This document shows positions 5,788 through 10,492 of a stretch of DNA of 10,492 nt, piece after piece (the stretch's first letter is position 1; each line of letters starts with the position of its first letter). Both the position numbers and the translations under genes were made by a program. Origin of the DNA: Marmoricola sp. (GTDB lineage: Bacteria > Actinomycetota > Actinomycetes > Propionibacteriales > Nocardioidaceae); contig JASLCW010000122.1 in NCBI GenBank assembly GCA_030151765.1, positions 1 to 10,492 of the forward strand, read 5' to 3'. Under the pieces are notes generated by a model that saw only the letters and a program-made list of their open reading frames with translations, was not told the DNA's origin and ran no database searches.

Positions 5788-6995
5788 GTGACGGACCGGG
5801 CGGGGGTCCAGCCGGTGAAGGAGCCGATGGGGGCGGCGCTCTCGACGGAGATGCGGGTGAGTTCGCCACCGAGGCGGCGATAGGACTCGGCCAGCAGCTG
5901 CTCGGTCTCCAGGGTCACGCCGTGGACGACGAGCCGCCCACCGGGGGCGATGGCCTCCAGGCAGGCGTCGAGGACACCCGGGCGCGTGGCGCCGCCACCG
6001 ACGAAGACGGCGTCGGGCCGCGGTAGTCCGGCGAGGGCTCCGGGGGCGCTGCCCGTCACGATCTCGAGCCCCGGTACGCCGAGGTGCCCGGCATTGCGCC
6101 CGATCCGCGCCGCCCGCTCACTCGACGCCTCGATCGCGATCGCGCGACACGACGGATGGGCGCGCATCCACTCGATGCCGACCGATCCGGCGCCGGCGCC
6201 GACGTCCCAGAGGAGTTGTCCGGGCACCGGCATCAGGCGGGCCAGCGCCGACGCGCGCAGATCGCGCTTGGTGAGCTGGCCGTCGTTCTCGAAAGCCTCG
6301 TCGGGCAGGCCCGTCGCCCATCCGGTGGCGAGTGCGCCGGTGCATGCGAAGGCGACGATGTTGAGGCGCGGCAGCTCGCGGTCGTCCGCCAGCCACTGGC
6401 CCGCAGTCGCGGTGAACCGACTGGCATGACGGCTGCCGAGGTCGCCGAGGACGCTCATCTCCGTCTCCTCGTAGCCGGCCGACACGAGGACTTCTGCCAG
6501 TGCACGCGGGGTCTTCTCGTCCGAGGAGAGCACGAGCACACGCCGCCCGGGGGCGAGTTCGCGTCGTACCAGCGCGACCTCCCGGCCCACGACCGAGACC
6601 ACGGCGCAGCTCTCCGCGGGCCAGCCCATCCGTGCCCGCGCGAGCGCCACCGACGACACCGCCGGACGGATGACGAGGCGATCGGCGGGGACCAGCTCGA
6701 TCAGCGTGCTGCCGATGCCGGAGACGAGCGGGTCACCGGAGGCGAGCGCCACGACGCGACCGGACAGCGAGTCCAGGAGAGCGGCGAGCCCCGCGCGCAG
6801 GGGTGCGGGCCAGGGCTCGCGTCGTTGGCCGGGTACGTCGGGAAGCATCGCCAGATGACGGTGCCCGCCGAGGACGACATCGGCCTCGAGGATCGTCTGC
6901 CTATCCCATTCGGGAACGAGATCCCAACCGCCGGCGCCGATGCCGAGCACGACGACATCGGTCGGCTCGTGGAATGGGGGAGTGCGCTCGGACAT
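5757..6995 (-). CDS. cobL: Precorrin-6Y C5,15-methyltransferase, decarboxylating (CobL; CbiE-CbiT fusion)
   Basis: A 412-residue bifunctional enzyme that methylates C5 and C15 and removes the C12 acetate carboxyl to give precorrin-8X. The N-terminal CbiE domain (about 12-205) has VVVLGIGAGGWDLVPE and ASGDPLVSGIGSTL. The C-terminal CbiT domain has the FENDGQLTKRDLRA entry segment, the SAM-binding LLWDVGAGAGSVGIEW and PDAVFVGGG. Length matches family CobL. The frame is open upstream, but I chose ATG 6995. The N-terminal extension to 7223 is Pro/Arg-rich, has no CobL-like sequence and is the complement of riboswitch 2. There is no Shine-Dalgarno sequence. A TAGCGT hexamer 8 nt upstream suggests leaderless expression outside riboswitch control. 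Confidence 0.95.
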   Translation of the reverse strand: MSERTPPFHEPTDVVVLGIGAGGWDLVPEWDRQTILEADVVLGGHRHLAMLPDVPGQRREPWPAPLRAGLAALLDSLSGRVVALASGDPLVSGIGSTLIELVPADRLVIRPAVSSVALARARMGWPAESCAVVSVVGREVALVRRELAPGRRVLVLSSDEKTPRALAEVLVSAGYEETEMSVLGDLGSRHASRFTATAGQWLADDRELPRLNIVAFACTGALATGWATGLPDEAFENDGQLTKRDLRASALARLMPVPGQLLWDVGAGAGSVGIEWMRAHPSCRAIAIEASSERAARIGRNAGHLGVPGLEIVTGSAPGALAGLPRPDAVFVGGGATRPGVLDACLEAIAPGGRLVVHGVTLETEQLLAESYRRLGGELTRISVESAAPIGSFTGWTPARSVTQWARTREGS

Positions 6996-7003
6996 CGGAG
7001 CAG

Positions 7004-7013
7004 ACGCTATCGT
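7004..7013. promoter_or_regulatory. Overlapping divergent -10 boxes of cobL and the riboswitch 2 operon
   Basis: The bases ACGCTATCGT contain a minus-strand TAGCGT (7009-7004), 8 nt before the cobL ATG, and a plus-strand TATCGT (7008-7013), about 8 nt before the start of the riboswitch 2 aptamer. The two hexamers share two base pairs, so polymerase could probably occupy only one at a time. Neither has a convincing -35 box. Both assignments rest on the hexamers and the positions of the downstream elements. Confidence 0.4.
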
Positions 7014-7021
7014 GGGCGCAC

Positions 7022-7175
7022 AGGCACGAGGTGCCCTGACGGCCCAGCCATCGGAAACGGTGGGGACGACCGGAGGGGAGAATCTGGGAAGCCGGTGAGA
7101 TTCCGGCACAGGCCCGCTGCGGTGAACCGAGCCTCCACGACGTGGGGGACTCGGCAAGTCCGAAGACCGGCCCCG
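7022..7175 (+). promoter_or_regulatory. Cobalamin riboswitch 2
   Basis: Conserved cobalamin riboswitch blocks follow one another. They are GGGAAGCCGGTGAGATTCCG (about 7087-7106), CACAGGCCCGCTGCGGTGA (about 7107-7125), a short stem around CTCCACGACGTGGGG, and the B12-box variant GTCCGAAGACCGGCC (7159-7173). GAGGTGCCC near 7028-7036 is probably part of the 5' helices. The box is 44 nt before the chelatase ATG. The RNA should reduce expression of the chelatase-cobO-cobB operon when cobalamin is plentiful. The opposing cobL gene starts 27 nt to the left and is not downstream of it. Ends are approximate. Confidence 0.93.
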
Positions 7176-7182
7176 CGCCCGA

Positions 7183-7195
7183 CCATTTCCAATGG
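7183..7195 (+). promoter_or_regulatory. Small hairpin between riboswitch 2 and the chelatase start
   Basis: CCATT and AATGG flank a TCC loop, giving a perfect 5-bp stem between the B12 box and the Shine-Dalgarno GGGAG (7206-7210). It may belong to the expression platform, but it is short and AT-containing, and no alternative pairing that hides the ribosome site was clear to me. Confidence 0.2.
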
Positions 7196-7216
7196 CGCAG
7201 CGAGCGGGAGCCTCAC

Positions 7217-9247
7217 ATGCCACTCCAACACCCCTTCCAGTACCCCTTCTCGGCGGTCGTCGGCTGCGAGTCCGACACCCTCGACAGCATGGGCCTGGCT
7301 CTCGTCCTCACCACGATCTCCCCGGAGATCGGCGGCGTGCTGATCCGTGGCGAGAAGGGCACCGCGAAGTCGACGACCGTCCGCGCGCTGGCCGCCGTAC
7401 TACCGCCGATCGAGGTGTACGACGGCGACCGCTTCTCGATCGACCCCGCGGGCACGGACAGTTCGCCGGACGGCCCGTTCGGGGACGACTCGATCGCGGA
7501 GCGCGCCGTACGCCTGGTCGAGCTGCCCGTCGGTGCCACCGAGGATCGCGTGCTCGGTTCACTCCACCTGGAGAAGGCGCTCTCGCAGGGCAGCGTCGAG
7601 TTCGAGCCCGGCCTTCTGGCGCGCGCGCATCGCGGCATCCTGTACGTCGACGAGGTCAACCTGTTGCACGACCATCTCGTTGATCTGCTCCTCGACGCGG
7701 CCGCGATGGGCCGGGTGAGTGTCGAGCGTGACAGCGTCTCGGTCGAGCACGCCGCGCGTTTCGTGCTGATCGGCACGATGAACCCCGAGGAGGGCGAGCT
7801 CCGCCCGCAGCTCCTGGATCGCTTCGGACTGACCGTCGAGGTGGCCGCGCCGCGGGAACCCGAGTTGCGCGCCGAAGTGGTACGCCGCCGCATCGCCTAT
7901 GACACCGATCCCGGCGCCTTCATCGGTCGCTATGCCGATGACGATGCCCGCTTGACCGAACGCATCGAAGCCGCGCGTGAGCATGTCGGCAAGGTCCGGT
8001 TGGGCGAGCCTGCCCTGCTCAAGATCGCCGAGGTGTGCGCCGCCTTCGAGGTCGACGGACTGCGAGCCGACATCGTGACCGCGCGTACCGCCGTCGCCCA
8101 CGCCGCCTGGGTGGGGCGCGACGAGGTCACCCGCGCGGACATCCGGCGTGCGGCCCTGCTGGCGCTGCCGCATCGCCGGCGACGCAATCCTTTCGATGCT
8201 CCGGGCCTCGACGAGGACCTGCTCGACCGGATCCTCGGTGACGAGGAACTGCCTCCCGAACCGCCGGAGGGGCCCGACGACCCGAACCCCTCCGGACCGG
8301 ACCAGCCCGGCGAGGGCACCGACCAGTCGAGCGACCAGCCGGAGGAGAGCCCGGCGGACGGCCCTGAGGCGGATCGCCAACAGGACGAAGAAGTCGAGGC
8401 TCCTGTGGAGCAGCCGTCCGGTCAGCTACCGAGCAGCACTGTCGGCGCCGCGACGCCGTACCGGCCCAAGCTGCTGCGCGTCGACGGGCTGGGCGAGGGC
8501 AGTGCGGGACGACGCAGCCGGGCGATTTCGAGCACCGGCCGTCGGGTAGGTGCACGTCGTCCTGACGGCTCCGGCGGATCGCTCCATCTCGTCGAGACGC
8601 TGCTGGCCGCCGCCGGCAAGCAGGCGACCCGGGAGCGCGTCGACAAGAGAGTTGCCCTGCAGGTCGAGGACATCCGCACCGCCGTACGGGAGGGGCGTGA
8701 GGCCAACCTGGTGCTCTTCTGTGTGGACGCCTCGGGCTCGATGGCCGCACGCAAGCGGATGACGCAGGTGAAGACCGCCGTGCTGTCCCTGTTGCTCGAT
8801 GCCTACCGGCGCCGCGACAAGGTCGGCCTGATCACCTTCCGCGGGCAGGAAGCGGAACTGACGCTGCCGCCGACACACTCGGTCGACATCGCCGCCGCAC
8901 GGCTCGACGAATTGCCTGCCGGCGGACGTACGCCGCTCGCCGAGGGATTGCTCGAAGCAGCACGTGTCCTGCGACGCGAACGTCTCCGCGATCCGCGCCT
9001 GCGGCCGCTGCTGGTCGTGGTCACCGACGGGCGCGCCACCGGTGGTCCCGGCGCCGTCGGACGTTCCCGGCAGGCGGCGGCGTACCTCGCCGGCCTCGGC
9101 GTGACCACGGTCGTCGTCGACGGCGAGAGCGGACCCCTGCGCCTCGGCCTTGCCGTCGAGCTCGCCGAACTCCTCGGCGCCCAGCACTTGCCGGTCTCCG
9201 AAGTGACCGCCGAAGCGCTCACCACGACCGTGAAGGGAGTCGCGTGA
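7217..9247 (+). CDS. Fused ChlI-ChlD-type chelatase ATPase (cobalt chelatase accessory subunit)
   Basis: A 676-residue AAA+/VWA protein. The N-terminal ChlI-like ATPase has Walker A GEKGTAKST (45-53), Walker B GILYVDEVNLL near 140 and the GTMNPEEGELRPQLLDRFGL segment near 183. An acidic, Pro-rich disordered linker spans about 341-405. The C-terminal von Willebrand A domain has the MIDAS motif DASGS (504-508), the TPLAEG loop and the VVTDGRA segment. ChlI/ChlD-type ATPases drive metal insertion by the large subunit. Its position between a B12 riboswitch and cobO implies that it powers CobN cobaltochelatase, replacing CobS/CobT, and not Mg chelatase of chlorophyll synthesis. ATG 7217 has GGGAG 6 nt upstream. 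A GTG at 7142 in frame would start inside the riboswitch. Confidence 0.93.
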   Translation: MPLQHPFQYPFSAVVGCESDTLDSMGLALVLTTISPEIGGVLIRGEKGTAKSTTVRALAAVLPPIEVYDGDRFSIDPAGTDSSPDGPFGDDSIAERAVRLVELPVGATEDRVLGSLHLEKALSQGSVEFEPGLLARAHRGILYVDEVNLLHDHLVDLLLDAAAMGRVSVERDSVSVEHAARFVLIGTMNPEEGELRPQLLDRFGLTVEVAAPREPELRAEVVRRRIAYDTDPGAFIGRYADDDARLTERIEAAREHVGKVRLGEPALLKIAEVCAAFEVDGLRADIVTARTAVAHAAWVGRDEVTRADIRRAALLALPHRRRRNPFDAPGLDEDLLDRILGDEELPPEPPEGPDDPNPSGPDQPGEGTDQSSDQPEESPADGPEADRQQDEEVEAPVEQPSGQLPSSTVGAATPYRPKLLRVDGLGEGSAGRRSRAISSTGRRVGARRPDGSGGSLHLVETLLAAAGKQATRERVDKRVALQVEDIRTAVREGREANLVLFCVDASGSMAARKRMTQVKTAVLSLLLDAYRRRDKVGLITFRGQEAELTLPPTHSVDIAAARLDELPAGGRTPLAEGLLEAARVLRRERLRDPRLRPLLVVVTDGRATGGPGAVGRSRQAAAYLAGLGVTTVVVDGESGPLRLGLAVELAELLGAQHLPVSEVTAEALTTTVKGVA

Positions 9248-9861
9248 TGCCGAAGGGGCAACCGCTCGCCGTACCGAATGACGGCCTGACCACGCGACAG
9301 CGCCGCAACCGACCGCTGTTGGTCGTCCACACCGGCGACGGCAAGGGAAAGTCCACGGCGGCCTTCGGTCTCGCGCTACGTGGCTGGAACCAGGGTTGGA
9401 ACATCGGTGTCTTCCAGTTCGTGAAGTCGGCCAAATGGCGGATCGGCGAGCAGACCGTGCTCGAACGTCTAGGGGCGCTGCACGAGGAGACCGGCGAGGG
9501 CGGACCGGTGCAGTGGAACAAGATGGGTTCGGGCTGGTCCTGGAGCCGCAAGCAGGGCGAGGCCGACGATCACGAGGCTGCCGGCCGCGAGGGCTGGGAA
9601 GAGGTCAAGCGACGGCTGGCGGACGAGAGCCACGACCTCTTGGTGCTCGACGAGTTCACCTATCTCATGAAGTGGGGCTGGGTCGACGTCGACGAGGTCG
9701 TCACGACGCTGCGTGACCGTCCCGGCCACCAGCACGTGATCATCACCGGTCGTGGTGCCGACCCGCGCTTGGTCGAGATCGCCGACCTGGTCACCGAGAT
9801 GACGAAGGTCAAGCACCCCATGGACGCCGGCCAGAAGGGCCAGAAGGGCATCGAGTGGTAA
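9247..9861 (+). CDS. cobO: Cob(I)yrinic acid a,c-diamide adenosyltransferase (CobO)
   Basis: A 204-residue enzyme that transfers the 5'-deoxyadenosyl group of ATP to the reduced corrinoid cobalt. The ATP-binding P-loop is GDGKGKST (30-37). Conserved family segments include GVFQFVKSAKWRIGE, a DLLVLDEFTYLMKWGW segment near 134, VIITGRGA and the C-terminal GQKGQKGIEW tail. Length is normal. The ATG overlaps the preceding stop by one base and has GGGAG 7 nt upstream; a GTG three bases earlier is possible but has poorer spacing. It is the middle gene of the riboswitch 2 operon and is probably translated in coupling with its neighbours. Confidence 0.97.
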   Translation: MPKGQPLAVPNDGLTTRQRRNRPLLVVHTGDGKGKSTAAFGLALRGWNQGWNIGVFQFVKSAKWRIGEQTVLERLGALHEETGEGGPVQWNKMGSGWSWSRKQGEADDHEAAGREGWEEVKRRLADESHDLLVLDEFTYLMKWGWVDVDEVVTTLRDRPGHQHVIITGRGADPRLVEIADLVTEMTKVKHPMDAGQKGQKGIEW

Positions 9862-10492
9862 GCCGCTTTGTTGTCGCGGCTCCTTCCACTGGCCAGGGCA
9901 AGACGACCGTCGCCACCGGCCTGATGGCGGCGCTGCGCTTGCAGGGCTTGGAGGTCAGCGGTCACAAGGTCGGCCCGGATTACATCGACCCCGGCTACCA
10001 CTCTCTCGCCACCGGCCGACCGGGGCGCAATCTCGATCCCCATCTCGTCGGTGAAGAGCTCGTCGTACCCCTGCTGCTGCATGGTGCCCGCGATGCCGAG
10101 ATCGCCGTCATCGAGGGCGTCATGGGCCTGTACGACGGCAAATTGGGCACCGACGGGTTCGCGTCGACAGCGCATGTCGCGCAACTGACGCGGAGTCCTG
10201 TCGTGCTCGTCGTCGATGTCGCCAAGCTCTCTCGCACGGCGGCCGCGATCGTCGCGGGCATGGTCGCCTTCGACCCCTCGGTGCGGATCGGGGGCGTGGT
10301 GCTCAATCGCGCCGGCTCGGATCGCAACACGGCCGAGATCACTCGCGCGATCGAGAAGCTCGGGCTGCCGGTGCTGGGCAGGCTTCCCCACGACGACGAA
10401 CTCGTCACGCCCTCGCGCCACCTCGGCCTGGTCACGGCCGCCGAGCGCGCCGACTCCGCGGCGATGATCGCGCGACTCGGTGTGCAGGTGGC
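9855..10492 (+). CDS. cobB: Cobyrinic acid a,c-diamide synthase (CobB/CbiA), 5' part
   Basis: The frame is open to the window edge, so only about 212 of the usual 430-480 residues are seen. The enzyme uses ATP and glutamine to amidate the a and c side chains of the corrin ring; in the aerobic route the substrate is hydrogenobyrinic acid. The visible N-terminal part is the BioD-like ATPase domain, with P-loop APSTGQGKTT (9-18), the GHKVGPDYIDPGYH segment near 34 and VIEGVMGLYDG near 84. VVLVVDVAKLSRTAAA and VVLNRAG follow. The glutaminase domain would lie beyond the window. The GTG start at 9855 has AAGGG 6 nt upstream and overlaps the cobO stop by 7 nt. CobQ is less likely, since that family differs in the start and in the GPDYIDP region. 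Confidence 0.94.
   Translation, partial: MVSRFVVAAPSTGQGKTTVATGLMAALRLQGLEVSGHKVGPDYIDPGYHSLATGRPGRNLDPHLVGEELVVPLLLHGARDAEIAVIEGVMGLYDGKLGTDGFASTAHVAQLTRSPVVLVVDVAKLSRTAAAIVAGMVAFDPSVRIGGVVLNRAGSDRNTAEITRAIEKLGLPVLGRLPHDDELVTPSRHLGLVTAAERADSAAMIARLGVQV

Noticed and set aside
7142..7216. N-terminal extension of the chelatase gene from a GTG at 7142
   Set aside because: It lies inside riboswitch 2, encodes no chelatase-like sequence and lacks a suitable ribosome site. ATG 7217 has a good GGGAG and starts right before the conserved segment.
6996..7223. N-terminal extension of cobL up to 7223
   Set aside because: The added residues are the complement of the riboswitch, rich in Pro and Arg, and unlike any CbiE domain. 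The conserved VVVLGIGAGG segment starts just after ATG 6995.
9834..9854. Tandem repeat of CAGAAGGGC at the end of cobO
   Set aside because: It encodes the GQKGQKG tail that is normal for the CobO family and so needs no other explanation.

Overview
The window looks like a piece of a high-GC actinobacterial chromosome. GC is about 70% by eye (not computed), there are many GTG and ATGA-coupled starts, and the cobalamin genes are the aerobic type in actinobacterial fused forms. I cannot name a genus; a Propionibacteriales- or Corynebacteriales-like host is a guess.

Layout. Bases 1-208 hold no gene. They contain an unusual array of about 20-nt repeats arranged as a large palindrome with a 32-nt pitch, directly downstream of the first gene. 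Bases 209-1701 carry a divergent pair: a short-chain dehydrogenase (minus strand) and a TetR-family regulator (plus strand). Their promoter region holds two candidate operators, and both genes look leaderless. This pair has no visible link to cobalamin.

Bases 1702-10492 are a cobalamin (vitamin B12) biosynthesis locus with two B12 riboswitches. Riboswitch 1 (about 1771-1927) precedes a tightly coupled operon: a short cobG-like gene, cobH, a cobI-cobJ fusion and cobM, each overlapping the next by ATGA. cobL (a CbiE-CbiT fusion) lies on the minus strand. It converges on cobM with a 31-nt tail overlap and diverges from riboswitch 2 (about 7022-7175). Riboswitch 2 precedes a fused ChlI-ChlD-type chelatase gene, cobO (corrinoid adenosyltransferase) and the 5' part of cobB (cobyrinic acid a,c-diamide synthase), which runs off the window.

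Together these genes cover most of the oxygen-dependent corrin ring route: ring oxidation and contraction (CobG/CobJ), C-methylations (CobI, CobJ, CobM, CobL), decarboxylation (CobL), methyl migration (CobH), then cobalt-chelatase accessory subunits, amidation (CobB) and adenosylation (CobO). CobF, CobK and the large chelatase subunit CobN are not in the window. The most notable oddities are the palindromic repeat array and the CobG-like protein, which stops before the cysteine motifs that hold the [4Fe-4S] cluster in the family.
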